From contig NC_052397.1 of NCBI RefSeq assembly GCF_009389715.1, positions 16,192,129 through 16,256,128 on the forward strand: a stretch of 64,000 bases of DNA, in the 5' to 3' direction. Below the pieces are notes generated by a model. It was not told the DNA's origin. It worked only from the letters and a program-made list of their open reading frames with translations, and made no database searches. The DNA is from Phoenix dactylifera. Lineage: Eukaryota; Streptophyta; Magnoliopsida; Arecales; Arecaceae. Numbering within the stretch: the stretch's first letter is position 1; every line of letters begins with the position of its first letter. Below are positions 9,436 through 22,500 of this stretch, piece after piece. Made by a program: the position numbers and the translations under genes.

Positions 9436-12400
9436 ATGGCATCGAACCCTCCTCTTCCCTCGTTCAAGGTTTGTTTTCAAAAATTTAATTATTTTTTTAT
9501 GCAAATGATCGTGATTTCTGTCCGGTCTCGTAACATCTTTTCGGCTGATTTTTCTCGTTTAAGATTTTTTTGGGGGGATGTACAGATAGAAATATCGATC
9601 AAATCGGAATCTCTTAGCTGTATCATTATTTATAAATTTTTCGTGGACTCCGCGGAGATTTTTCGTCGTTTAGTTTTGTAAAATTAACCAATTTAATGTG
9701 ATTGCCGCTGCAGATAATCTTGGGTTCGTCGTCGGTGGCTCGCCGTCATATTTTAGCTGAGATGGGATATGAATTCGAAGTCATGGTTTGTTTCTCTTGA
9801 ACCTTTTGAAGTTATAAGTGTGAGAGCTCTTAAAGTTACGATGGTTTGTGGTTCAGACTGCGGACATTGATGAGAAGAGTATTCGGAGGGAGAAGCCGGA
9901 AGAATTAGTGATGGTTCTTGCCGAGGCAAAGGTAGGTCATTTTTGTCACCAAGAGACTTGAATCCATGGTTCCATCAAGAAAAGAAAAGGAAACAAAGAA
10001 ATAACATCATAGGTAGCCCTAAATAGGATTGCCTGGATATATTGTGCAGGTTAAACTCAATCCATTGTTGAAGTCTGAGGTGATGGATATATATCAAAGT
10101 TTTATATTCAAAGAAAGTACGACAAGCGGTTGATGCTCGTGTTTAGTTTGATGCTCGTACATAACATATTAACTACTAGCCTTTGATGTGTAGACGAATT
10201 ATTAAATATTATTTTACCATAGATTAGGTTGTGATGATTCATGTAGTTTAATTTTTTTTGGTTCATATGTTAGCATGTGTAAGAATTTCATAGATGTAAG
10301 AACTAAGAAGGTCCACAAAATTGAAAATAAATGCATCCTCTCATTGGTCTTAATACAATGCTGATGAAAAAAGAGAAGAAACTCCATCCATATCATGTCT
10401 GAATAAAAAATGTATCCGGTGATATAATCATGAGCATTTTTTTTCAATAACTGTTGGAAAATTATGCTTCCATATTATGCTGCTTTGAACTGTGTTTGCA
10501 ACATCCACTGCAGCTGATCTGGAAAAAAACGTGTGGCGGTAGTCTCTTGGCATTTTAATGAGAGATTTGAGAGGAGCAGGACAAAAAAAAAAAAAAAAAA
10601 AATCGAAACAAAGGAAAGGCAAAAACAAGATATATTAAATTTAGATGGACATAAATTAAGGGCAAAGTTATTTATGTTAACAGTTCAGAAATTTTTTCAT
10701 GTTCGCCTTATTGTTTCAATATAGAATTTCTTCATATGTGGGCCCTTTTTTTAGGAGAAGGACATCCGTCAATTATGAAGTATTAAAGTTTTTGGTTCAT
10801 GGTCAAGGGTCATTAAATGACCATGAATTATATGCTTGACTTTAGGGTTCTAAGCATAAGGCCGTAATCACAGGTGCCTGTCAAATTATGATTTATAAAG
10901 TCCTGTAATCTCTAAAGCCCCTTGTTCATTTTCAATTCTTATCCATTTGAATGAAGCAGAAGATATCTGATGATATTTGCTCTAAGACAGGTCTCACAAA
11001 ATCCTTCTATTTTCTTAATATTCAGTTACTAGAATGTGGATAGACTGTTTTCACTAGTCTCATTTTTGAACCAAAAAAAAAGACTTGGTTGATGAAAGCT
11101 GGCAGACAATACTTCTATATTTGCTGCAATTTTCCAACACAATTATTGCAAATGGATCCCATTGGTTTTAGCATGGCACTCACCTTGACTTTACAACTTG
11201 CTTGTGCTGATGTGAAATTTCTTTTCAGGCTGATGCTATCATTTCCAGGATTAAAATTACAGATTACAGTGAAAAGGATGCTGTACCGACACTCTTACTA
11301 ACTTCTGATATAGTATGTCTCAATTCCTTCAATGTGCCTACTTTTTTGAGGCAATAACATGAATCTTTAGTTTCTCACTCTTTGTTGTGTCATTTGCTTT
11401 GTATCCTCTGCATACTAATGAATTTATTTGTCGACCTACGACTCAATTGATGTATCGCCATAACTCTATTCATATTTCAACTGTAAATTGTGATTTAATA
11501 AAAGCTTTTTTTTTTCTCTATGTTTTCATAAAAATATAAGAGCATGCTTACAAGGAGCAACACATATTTCTGTGGAGATTGTTTAGATACTAATGATGGA
11601 ATGGTGTATTTCCTACTAAAAAAATTGCTGGACGTTTTAGGAAACACTCTCAACTTCAAACTATAAAAGTTAAGAGATACTTAATTACTCGGGTTACTAT
11701 TTGACTTTAGTTATATATTTTGTCTTCTTGGAAAGCATGCCAAGATCTGAACCTGCCAGATGAATTTCATTTTAGAAGAAGGAAACTATCGCAAAATTTT
11801 AGTATAATAAGGGCCCATTGCTTTTATATTTTGTGCTGCAAATTCTTCTATTCTTAAGTTTCAAATGCTTAACAAGTTTATTACACTTCTATATCTTTCA
11901 TTTTTTATAAGCTAATATTAGAGTACTCATTCTATTTTGCATGATAACTTTTTTTTTCAAATCTATAATGAATGTTGGCTTTATTTATCATTATTTGTCG
12001 CTGTTTGAGGATTTATTGTTAAGCACATGAAGTCCACATCTATGATAATGGCATTCAAAATCTAGTGTAAAACCTAACTAGAGTAAGAAATTTCTAGAAC
12101 ACTTACACCAGGTTAAGCTCAGTGCTCTGTTATCAAAAGTATCATCGAAGCCTTGGCTCCTAAATCATGAAGGCTAGTTTCTTCTTCTAGTAACCATCAA
12201 ACTTGCTGTTAGCAGGTTATGAGTTATTGCAATGGTTTGGTCTGGTAGGTCCTCTATAAAGTGTAGTCTGTAACAGGCTTTTGTATATCTTTATTATCTG
12301 TAGGCAGTAATTCATGGTTCCCCAATGCTTTCAGCTTGAAGAGTTTAGAAGCATAGTTTGAAGAGGGACAAAGGTTTATATACATCTGCATTTTGGTTTA

Positions 12401-13903
12401 TGCACAGAGATTTACAAGGCTAATCCTTGCATCATGTAGTTTTGTGTATCTACTATTGTTGTTGTTCATTAACAAGTTATGTCATTTGAAGCGTATCAGT
12501 AACCCTCTTTAGGTATTTATTTCTAAATTGAATTTATTTTGATCATAACCAATTACTAAGTTATAATTAATTTGGAGGTTGTGGTCCATGAAGGGATCAT
12601 CAGAGAAAAGCCAACCAGCAAGGAAGAAGCTCGTCAGTTCCTGAAAGGTTCGCCAAAGGATTTATGCTTTTTCATTTGATGGTTCAGTTAATTATGCTTG
12701 TGGATTTAGTTTCGTATGTCGTATTTATGTCCTAACTGTTTTCAGGCTATTCTGGGGATCATGTATCAACTGTAGGATCAGTAGTTATTACCAATCTTAA
12801 GACCGGGAGGAGATATGAAGGCTTGGATAAAGCTGAGGTAATTTTGATGCATAATCATTTAACTGGAAGTTATCTTCCACCTCGGTGTGAAACAAATCTT
12901 CACTGCATCATTTTTCTTAGACTTTTAGCTCAAATATATGAAGCCTTGTGCATAACTGTAAATTTTTTATGTTCTGGTGAGAACATAAGCACTTACCACA
13001 ACGAATCCTATCAAGGGAAAAGAAATACTGATATATGATTCAAAATTTTAATTCCTGGATTTCCATGCATTCATATGGTAGCATATATATTTGCACTTCT
13101 ATTGGTACTTTCTTTCCTAACAGTGGTAAAAAGTTTGCTGCATTTAAGAATGACTGAGCTGATACCTCTCTGGCATCTTCTTGCAGGTATATTTCCACGA
13201 TATTCCAGATGAGATCATTGAGGGCCTGGTATTTTCTTCTTCTCTTGGTTATTTGAGTCATTTGTTCAGAATCTACTTTTCCTTTTGAAAGCTGTAAGTA
13301 GTCCTGCTGAAAGTCCATGTCCGATGCCGGCATTATGTTATATAGAACAGCAGTAGCATGAATCTAGGTCACACATAGATGTGACTATCTGATGTGCTGC
13401 CATTTTAATGTACAATCTTAGACTGATAAGTTCCCTCATGTTGGGGAGATTTATTTTTCAAGGAAATTTGGGGGGAAGTACATAAAAAGGACAAATCAGA
13501 AAAAAAATTACGCATTGGATTTCGCTTTGAGTCATTAATCCTTGTTTTTTCTTTAGTTAACTCTTGCTGCATCAGCTGTAACTTGAGCTTTATTGGTGCA
13601 TAAACCAGGTTTTTTGGTTAAATTTTCTCAGATTGATGAGGGGGTTGTATTCAGAGTTGCGGGTGGCTTACTGCTAGAACATCCATTGACTCTGCCATTT
13701 GTTGAAGCAGTGGTTAGTAGTACTATGACTCTGATTATTTCTTTTGTTTGACAATTTCTCATTGATATATGAAGAAAATATTCTAAATCATGAAAGAATG
13801 TGCTCGTTTGCTTGTGCAGGTAGGGGCCACCGATAGTGTGATGGGACTCCCCAAGGCTCTTACAGAAAAGCTCATTCGGGAGGCTCTTTTGGCTGAGTCA
13901 TAG
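9436..13903 (+). CDS. Maf-family nucleoside triphosphate pyrophosphatase, copy A
   Basis: Nine exons: 9436-9468, 9714-9785, 9857-9931, 11229-11312, 12578-12647, 12746-12837, 13187-13228, 13632-13712, 13820-13903 (633 nt, 210 residues). All introns have GT-AG ends and the joined frame stays open. Maf proteins are house-cleaning enzymes that hydrolyse non-canonical or excess dNTPs/NTPs (dTTP and UTP for the YhdE type) to monophosphate and pyrophosphate. Family signatures in order: ILGSSSVARRHIL (residues 13-25, nucleotide-binding start), RREKPEELV, the catalytic-base motif TSD at the exon 4 end, VVVHEGIIREKP, YSGDHVSTVGSV, and GGLLLEHPL near the end. The residue after the catalytic aspartate is isoleucine where copy B has glutamine. 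Likely cytosolic, as there is no clear transit peptide. A paralogue lies at 23636-26777 in inverted orientation. Family and exon model are firm. Confidence 0.9.
9932..11228 (+). other. Intron 3 of Maf copy A
   Basis: AT-rich intron of 1.3 kb with a 20-base A run at 10581-10602. I see no nested gene or element with defined ends. Confidence 0.7.
11313..12577 (+). other. Intron 4 of Maf copy A
   Basis: AT-rich intron of 1.26 kb that ends at an unusual purine-rich acceptor (TTTGGAG before GTTGTGG). Nothing else is recognisable. The corresponding intron of copy B (24695-26178) is of similar length. Confidence 0.7.
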
Positions 13904-15069
13904 TCTATTGCTAAGTCTTTTATATGGTACAATGTATTTGCATGACAGCAGCCCCTGTGACCCTATTCTTCTCATTGTCTAAACTTCTTCATGTTCACAG
14001 TAATTCTTTCACTTTTTTAGCATATTGATGGTGTAAGTACCATATTACCTCATCATTTATAAATACTCTTCCCACTATTTTAAGCTTATATATACTTCGG
14101 TTCAGCAATGCAATTAGAAGAGACATAGGCTATTGAAAAACATATGGTTTTTTCTACCAAAGAAGAATGTTTGGTTTTATCTTCATTTCATTTATGTGGA
14201 ACTGCTAAATGTACATGGTATAAATTGTGAAAAAGGTTCCTGATTAATATCCACATGTTCTCTCTCTTTCTCTCTCTCTTTGTGTGTGTTTCTGTCTGTG
14301 AAATATATTCCCCTTTCTCATTGTTACTCAGGATGCCTTTCTGTGCAGTAAGCATCATCCTCCTGAGACAAGGCAGCTTGAGAATGGCAGAACTTGTGCA
14401 ATAACATCATGCATCATTTGTGATCTAAAGCATAGGATAGAATCATGTGTCAAAAGAAGGGGTTTCTAAGCAAGTGCATGAGAGAGATTATTCTTCATGA
14501 ATTCCTTTGCTAGAGTCCTTTATGTCGCAACCCTATCAAAATGATGCTTGCATAGCAGATTTTACCAGCACTGATCCTTGCAAGCAGTAGCAACATTCAC
14601 TAAACAATGGGAACATTCACAATTCTGGCTTTCCAGGTGGGCAGTTGACAGTGAGCCGCCCCTGTTTTTGTTCAGTATATCAAGCAAGTGGCATGATGCC
14701 ATAAAGTTTAGGACAAATTCATGTGTCAAAATAAGTTTCTTTGTTAAAAAAAATATGAATGTTGTAATTCCATTCCTAATTTTTTTCTGGTGGCAAATCT
14801 CATCAAAAAAAATATTTTACCAGGAATACTTGGAAATTATGGCAATATTCGTGACCCAGGCTCACCAAGCTGGTGAATCATGAAAGAGGGCCCCCTTGTT
14901 TCTTTATTTTTTTTTACTTTTTTTTTCGGCGCTGTATATCAAGCAAATGCTATGTTGCTGATGATTGTTCTCTCGGGGAACCATATGCATCAAACAAATT
15001 GTATCTAGAGGGACTGAGCACTGGGCACTACTAGCAACAAACAATCATTCCTTTATAATAATATCAGGC
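13904..15069. other. Intergenic region after Maf copy A
   Basis: This holds the 3' UTR of Maf copy A and AT-rich sequence with a TCTC/TGTG microsatellite at about 14260-14300. The ORF at 14578-14883 has no recognisable motif. The 3' boundary is the insertion point of the gypsy element at 15075. Confidence 0.6.
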
Positions 15070-15074
15070 ATGGA

Positions 15075-15512
15075 TGATGGGGACATCACAGTCCTTCATC
15101 CAGATGATCCTGAGCCCCCGGATTGAGTCAGACCAGTTTATTTGCATATTTATTTTATTATTTTATTTCTGGGCTTATTTGCATTCTAGGGTTTATTTGT
15201 GGTTTATTTTATTTCTGGGCTTATTTGCATTTTAGGGCTTATTTGTGGTTTATTTGTGTTATTTGTGGGTTTATTACGATTTATTTCTGTGTAAGGGGGT
15301 TTATGCAAATTGTGTATTTAGGCCCTATATATAGGGAACTATTTTCATGATTAGGGTTTAATGAAGTGATTTGGAATTTCTTTCCCCCTACGTTCTTTCT
15401 TTTCTTTTTCTCCTCTCCTCCTCTATTCTTCCTGCGTCTCTACAACCTCTTCTTCCTTCTTTTTCTCTTGTTCTTCCTTCTTCTCCTCTTTTCCCGTACT
15501 GGTGCTGCATCA
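15075..15512 (+). repeat. 5' LTR of the chromovirus
   Basis: A 438-bp LTR starting TGATGGGG and ending GCTGCATCA. A TATATATA-containing stretch near 15326-15337 is a likely promoter TATA box. It ends in a pyrimidine-rich stretch. Confidence 0.88.
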
Positions 15513-16625
15513 ACTTGGTACCAGAGCCTCGGCTTTGCCCCTGTGCTAAAGCCTCGGATCCCTATACAGCATCTTTCTCCGTTGCTGCCACTTGAATCGT
15601 CACCCACGCCCGCTGCACAACCTCACCCCACCACCTCCACCTCCGTCTTTATCCTTTTGATTTCCCACTGCCCGCTACCACACGCCTCCTTCATCAGGCC
15701 TTCCCCCCCCCCCCCCCCCCCAAAAAAAAAAAAAAAAAAAATCCTTTCTTCCCTCTCTCGGTTCTCACACAAGGAACAGGGGAAAAATCCCTTCGCCAGG
15801 TCCACCCCACCCGTCGTCACACCCGTGCCCACCGCCGCCGCCAGTCGCCGCCAGCAGCGCCGAGCCACCGTCGGACATTCTCGCCATCGCCGCTGCCCAG
15901 TGAAGGCCCGAGCCTGTCGTCGGAGGAGCCATATCCCACCACCCGTCGCTCCCACGGCCGCCTTCACCCCGCGCATAACGCTAGCAGCGCCACCAGCTCG
16001 CCCGCGCCGCCCACAGCGGACCCGTGGCAAACCCGGGAACGCCAGCCATCCCCCGCTGCAGGTCACGGAGCCGCAGCCGTGACTGCCGACGCGTCACCGG
16101 AAGCGCCGCCGGCCGGAGCCCGTGACCGGCCCCGCCCGCCGCCATAGGTCCCAGAGCCCCGGCCACCGCCATCGCCGTGAAGATCGGAGCCTTCTCCCGA
16201 AACCATCGGGAGGTTGAAGAAAACGAACCTAACGGGTAAGATCCAAACCCGTTACCCGTTTCTCTGCTAGCCCGGATCCATTCCAAAAAAAAAAAATACA
16301 CGTGCCTTGCACGTGAGGAACTAACGGGTTATCGGAGCGGTTCACGCCCGACAACCTGAATCCGACCAGATCCAAGGTTTTAACAACACACGTGATCTCA
16401 CGTGTCTTAAAAAAAAAGAAAAAAAGGAAAAAAAAATTACCTCTGTAACTGTTCATCTTCAACCTCCGCCCACGCTGTGAACCGCGCCGCCGTCGTTGCC
16501 GAGTCGCATCATCACCAAGCCGCAGCTGCCCAATCGCCGCCCACCCGACGAGCAGCGCCGCCGCACCGGCCAGTCGTCCCCGCTGCCCCTCCGTCGCCGC
16601 AGCGCCGCCAAGCCGTGCGCCTCCT
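15513..16625 (+). other. GC-rich leader of the chromovirus, first part
   Basis: The primer-binding site is at about 15515-15528. Most of the rest is unusually C- and G-rich and would encode proline/arginine-rich peptides in several frames, with a C20/A20 homopolymer at 15705-15741. It continues after the nested solo LTR at 19653-20290. No gag domain is visible. It may be an expanded leader or sequence picked up from a host gene; I cannot tell which. Confidence 0.5.
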
Positions 16626-19600
16626 TGTAATAACCCCAAAATTTTTTTTTTATATAAAAAGGGATAGAATAGTCCTTTAAAATTGATATAAGGGGTAAAA
16701 TTGGAAGGAATCAAAAGTTAATGGCATAACTGTAGATCCGTTGAAGTGGTAAGGGCAAAATGGGAATTTTTAAAGTTTGATTTGACTTAAATGGGGGTTT
16801 GTCTGGCGGTGGGTTGGCTGAGAAGAGGGAATTGAGACAGAGAGGGAGAGGAGTTCTCAGGCGACAGAGAGGAAAAAAAAAAAAAAAAAAAAAAGAGGGA
16901 AGGAAAGGAAGAAAGAAGAAGAGGAAGGGGATTCGAGGAGGAGGGGGATCCCGGTTGCACTTCCAGCTGAAGGGAAAAACGTAGATCTCCTTCCCCTCTA
17001 CGCAAAGACCTCGATTTCCAAAAAGAAAAAGGTAAATATCCATCCCTATCTAGTCTTTTGATGACATTAGGCTATACAAAGGGTGGATATAGTCTAGAGG
17101 GGTCGGATAAGGGTTGTAGAGGTGGTTAAAAGAGGAAGAATCGGATTTTGACAAATTTTTCCGACACTACGGAAAAACTGTGTCGAAGTCTCAACTTCGG
17201 CGAATTATTTAAGGGGTCAAACGACCTCCGATAGTAATGCATGTTACCTCTTTGGAATTCTCTATGAGCGTAGAATGTTAGGTAAAAATTTCATCAAATT
17301 TGGAGTCCTGAAAGTGGATCAAAACCGGGATGAAGTAACCCACTGTCAGTTCGGGTTACTGTTCATCCGGGTGGAAAATAAGGGATTTCATGCTATAATA
17401 GGGTATTAAGCCTAGATCAAGCTAAAAGGGACCTTGTACTCATGCAAGGGAGTCCCTAATACATATAAATGGTAAGTTAATTAATTAAAAAGAAAAAGAA
17501 GAAAGAAAAGAAAAGATTTAGGGAATGGGGGAGTTGAATCAATTAAAGTTCCCTATATTATAATTGGCACGTAGATTATAGCCCTTGATACAAAACTAAA
17601 TGTATTGTAAATGCATGTCACAGTTAGGCAAGAAGCTAGGGAACAAGAGGAAGAAGTTCCCCACTGCCAGCTGTAGATTTTTGGAGGCGTATCAGGGCTG
17701 TGCCAGATTGACAGGTGAGTGGGAGTCATGTACTTTGCACTATGAGCATCCTTAATTCATTTTCATGAATGTCGCCAAGTGTGAATTGATTCCACTTGAG
17801 CATATTGATTGATATTGTAGTAGATTCCTCTATAATCTTGATTCTCCATGCTTGATTATTCTGTACATGCATTTGAGGGAACATTGAGAGGAATTACGAG
17901 GGGTTGATGAGTAATCAAATTGATTCTGAATTGTGAAATGATTTCTTTTGTAAATTGATTTCATTTCCTCTATTTTAAAGACTTGTGAGTCATAGCTTGA
18001 TTATACTCTTTTATGAGTAATTAAATTGGTTCCAAATTGTGAAATAACTTCTTTTGTAAATTGATTTCATTTCCTCCATTTCAAAGATTTGTAGAGCCTT
18101 CTTAGTGATATATTGAGTTGTATTGCACTTCCTTGACCCTCACTCCTAACCCTGATGTTAGTTTATGATTGGGTCATGATCGAGTGAGTGGTAGTCTTGA
18201 TCATACTCCTTTTTAGTAGAGTATTGGGAGGGTGCATTATGGCATTCATGCATGGCTTGGCAGTATCTGCAGGACACCTATAGTCGATGGGGTTGAACAT
18301 CGGCCTTTGTGCACATAGTAGCCTTCTGGGTGGGCGGAACCCAGTCCCTTCCTAGGGGGGACACGGCCCTAGGCGTAGGATCGGCCGGTCCTACGACTTA
18401 TATTCTGCTTGCCGCCGGGCATAGTAAGACCCCGCGAGGTGCAGTATGGCTTTCCGCGGATGTAGAATTCCCGCGAGGTGCCGTTTAGTATATAGATGTG
18501 AGAGGGATTTCTGTCCTGGATACTGGCCAGCATTTACATTATCAGTATGGTGTCTTATTCTGCATATGTATGTGACAGTGGGGAGTTGTTGCTGGTTCGC
18601 CTGGGGCGTAAAACCCACCTTCCGACAGCTGTCTAGCATTTACATTATCGATATGGTGTCTTATCCTGCATATGCATGTGACAGTAGGGAGTTGTTGCTG
18701 GTTCGCCTGGGGCGTAAAACCCACCTCCCAACAGCTGTCTAGTGATGATTTACATATTGGTGTGGTGTCATATTCGATGTATTTATATGGCAGTAGGGAG
18801 TTGTTGCTGGTTCGCCTGGGGCGTAAAATCCACCTCCCGATAGCTGTCTTGTTGATGATTCAGCCTATTGACACCTGATTTATATGATTCAGTACTATGA
18901 CCTATTGAGCATATTCATGGGTAGCATATATGATTACTTGATTATTCCATATGTGCTCCAGATGTGTTGATTGGGATTGTGATGATTCACTCCATATTCT
19001 CTATATTGAATTCATGTTCATCTTGTTATTGATCTTGAGATTTCATCTCGAGCCATGATTATATTCTGTCTCATGTGCATAGTACTCTCTACTCCACTCA
19101 CTGAGTATTTATATACTCACTCCCCAGTTTGGTGTTTTTGATTGCAGGGCAGGTATTGTATAGAGAAGAGCAGGATTAATGGTTGCCTGCTAGCTGTGCC
19201 GCTCCATAGTATAGTATAGTATAATGTAAATAGAGGTTTATACCTTTTGGTGTATTATAAACCTTCTATTGTATATAGTGCATAGTTACAGTCATAGATC
19301 CTGTTGTGGATATGGGTTTGACCATGGATGGATTGGGAAGCAGGTATATATATATGTGTGCAGATCAGTTGTGTGCCTGTGATAATGTATTGCTATATAT
19401 TGTCCAGGTTTATTATGTGACAGATTATGTGATTGCTGCTCTGACAGGTAGCGTTGTTGTATGTAATGAGATAATCCTGACAGGTCACCATAGGAAAGGT
19501 GATCATTTTGTGCATGCATCATGCCAAAATTTTCAGAATTTATTGATGATTGATAGGTAGTAGGGTTCTACGTGGTGGCTGGTGGCCTTCTGCCTACCCG

Positions 19601-19657
19601 CACCCTAGGACCGTCGCGGCGGCCCGCCGGGAATGGGGCGGGGGTCGTGACACTCCT
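16621..19657. mobile_element. Solo LTR (3027 bp) nested in the chromovirus
   Basis: It runs from TGTAATAACCCC at 16626 to GGGGTCGTGACA at 19652 and is flanked by the exact 5-bp duplication CTCCT (16621-16625 and 19653-19657). The ends are imperfect inverted copies (TGT..., ...ACA), as in LTRs. It has no internal region, so it is what remains after recombination between two LTRs. The great length and the AACCCC start suggest a gypsy element of the Tekay/Del kind, but I cannot confirm this without its internal region. It must be younger than its host element. Confidence 0.82.
18535..18855. repeat. Three tandem units of about 108 bp inside the solo LTR
   Basis: The block containing AGTTGTTGCTGGTTCGCCTG and a GGGCGTAAAA core recurs three times (near 18580, 18690 and 18800), with flanking TTTACATTAT-like and GCATATG-like segments. 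Units diverge by a few percent. Confidence 0.85.
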
Positions 19658-20896
19658 TCTCCGTGGCCGACCGCAGTGTCGCTCCACTGCTTTAACGCCG
19701 CCTCCGTCGGGCCCTCCGCCGAGCTTTCCCTCCGAACGCCGCCTTCCCCAAGCAGACCACCCGCAGCGCTTCTTCGTGCCCTCCGAGCACGCCGCCATCG
19801 AACCACCGAGCCGCCCCACCTCTGTGCTTCTTTCTCGGCGCCGAGATCCATCCCCCTGCCTCTGCTCCGCTGCCTCGCCGCTTCTCGCCGCTTCCGCTCT
19901 CGCCCCAACCCGCGTCCGGTTCCCTTTGTCCCTCTCCTCCCCCACTTCCGGCGCCCCCGCCCCGTTCCCCTTTCCCCTCCCTTCTTCTCCGATCAAAACC
20001 CCTCTTCCCTTCAAACTCCCACGGGCCGACTCCACGGGGGTTTCATCAGGCCCCACACCCACACACTCGCCTGCCCCTTCCTCAACCTTCGGGCCAACAA
20101 GTGTCAGGTCCGTGCCACCACCGTAAGCATAATCCACCCCACCCCCCCTTCATCAGGCCATCACAAAAAAGTATTTGGCCCATTCCTTCCCATCAGACCC
20201 AGCCTGAAAACCACCCTTTTCTTCGCAATCGGGCCACTGTCGCCAGGCACGCCACTCCTTTTCAGAACCGCTGAGTATAGGCCTACTAGTTAGAATTATT
20301 CAAGTTTGCAAATTGCTTAAGTCAAATTTGGTCCGCCAATTGAAGAGCCTACCAGCTGCATTCGTGCCCCTGATCGTCGCCCCAGTCCACAAGCACACGA
20401 TTTTGGTCGACTACTTCACGACAGGTGATAGGTTTCTACTTTTTCTGGCTTGATCATTTAATTATGTTCTAGTTCTCTTGCATGATAGCTATATTCTTGA
20501 AAATTTATATTGTTGTCAAAATTCAGAACATTAAACGTTTCACTTCCGAACCCGTCCTATTACCCTTTAAATCTTAACATTAAATTAGCACACCCTAGTA
20601 ACAGGACGTTTCTCAACATTATTCGATCAGATTACTTTAGGAGAAGAACAACTGTACTACTTGATTGCAATCTAATTTCTTAAATTGAATAATCTTAATC
20701 CTTAATTCTGAATAATCGAAGTAAAAAATCAGCAACATTTAAACTTTAAGTTATTCTTGTGAAAACTTGCTGATCTCTGCAATCATAATAGATTGCATTA
20801 GTAGGTTGTCCTGCATCAAATTTGATCTTGCATCATATTTATTAGGGTTTCATTAGTGACATTGCATTTCACATCATCACCCAGTGTCATCATTGC
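19658..20896 (+). other. Chromovirus leader, second part
   Basis: GC-rich to about 20280, continuing 15513-16625, then AT-rich to the gag remnant. No domain is recognised; the ORFs over the GC-rich part are compositional. Confidence 0.5.
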
Positions 20897-22500
20897 ATGC
20901 TAACCTGTAGTGATATGGAGTACTATCTCAATCAACCTAAAACCCCTGTAGCTACCATGAATTCCGACATTTTGAGGTCTCTCTTAGAACAGATCGTTGT
21001 CATGCGGGCTGGATACAAGGAATTCAAACAAGAGATCCATGAGCTCGTGCAAAATTCTAGAACCCCTAAATCGCCAACCCCTGTTACAGCCCAACCTAAA
21101 ATCGGTTTGGTCGCACCACCTGTATCCTTCCCCACTCTCCTAGGCACCAAACCCAATACTCTAGGTGTCAACAATTCGGCCATATAGCGCCCCAATGTTC
21201 CACTAAGACCTACCCGATTACTGAACCAGAAGTTAGGAACCAAGAGGCCGAATATGTCGAAGAAGTCTATGAACCAAATATAGAAGACTATGAAGAAGAC
21301 TTTGAAGGTGAACCTACAGAATTAGACCTTGTCCAAAATGATTTCCAAAGGGAGACTATTGATCTAAGTACAACCAAGCCACTTCACATCACTACTGTGG
21401 AAGAGGTAGTGACAGATATTGAGAGCAAGTCACCTGAATTGGCACTTGTAGCTAAAGATACCCATGCGGAGTCCAACCTTGAACATTCCCCAGTAGTAGT
21501 TTCTCTTCTAGAGGAGTTTCATGATGCACTCCCTGATGATCTTCCGGATGCACTTTCTCCAATGCGTGATATCCAACGCGCAATCGATCTAGTTTCCGGA
21601 GCATCTCTGTCCAACCTTCCACATCATAGGCTCAGACCGAATGCATATACTAGGACCTGGAATTTAATGTTACCGACAGTTGAGTTTGTATGTAATAGTT
21701 CGGTTAACAAGTCCATAGGTATGAGTCCATTCGAATTGGTGCATGATTACAAACCTAGGCAACCCATAGACCTGTTTTTCATATCTCATCAGTATAGAGT
21801 CTTTGAGTCTGCACAATCAATTGCATCACATCCACATTCATTGCATCAAGAAATCAGCAATTGTAGTCACTTTAATAACTTAAAATATAAATTCCTTGCT
21901 AATTTACATAGACGTTATAAAGAGTTAAGTAAAAAAGATTACATCATGATAAGAATTAGGCTTGAACGATTTTCTTCAGATATGTTTAAGAAATTGCAAA
22001 CTTGTAGTGCAGAACCGTTCAAAATCTTAAAGAAAATCAGTTCGAATGCATATGTTGTGGATCTTCCTGATGACAATGGGATTAGTGCTTCATTTAATAT
22101 TGAAGATTTGGTCCCATACAAAAAGATAATATTCATGCCTTCTGATCCCTTTATTGATGTACCTGCCCATGTTGGACACCCTGACCTATTACCTGCTGTT
22201 GAGCCACCACTTCCCAAAGTTCATGCACGCAGAGAACAAATAGAACATATATTGGATGAGCAGGTTATTTCAACCAGGAACGGTGATTACCAACGTTACC
22301 TTGTTCGGTGGAAAGGTCGACCAAAGTCTGATGTGACGTGGATTTCCAGAGCACAGTTGCAGCGCCTTGACCCCGATCTTCTGGAGCAATACGACAGCCG
22401 GCCAGACCTGTACTCGACGGGGTCGAGTTTTTCTCACCCGGGAGGAGTTGATGGGGATATCAGAGCCCTTCATCCAGATGATCCTGAGCCCCCGGATTGA
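20897..22500 (+). pseudogene. gag-pol remnants with chromodomain (fossil)
   Basis: Recognisable parts: a gag-like stretch, an acidic linker, the entry into reverse transcriptase (a DIQRAIDLV motif), an integrase stretch (VEFVCNSSVNKS and MSPFELVHDYKPRQP), a GPY/F-like part (EPFKILKKISSNAYVVDLP), and a chromodomain (HILDEQ, YLVRWKGRP, TWISRAQL). The final codons run into the 3' LTR. Order and chromodomain place it among chromoviruses. It is broken, and several parts are missing. Confidence 0.85.

Noticed and set aside
15366-16082. 238-codon proline-rich ORF
   Set aside because: It begins in the LTR, crosses a C20/A20 homopolymer and is purely compositional.
19550-20293. 247-codon proline/serine-rich ORF and its minus-strand partners
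   Set aside because: It spans the junction of the nested solo LTR and the chromovirus leader, so it cannot be a real gene.
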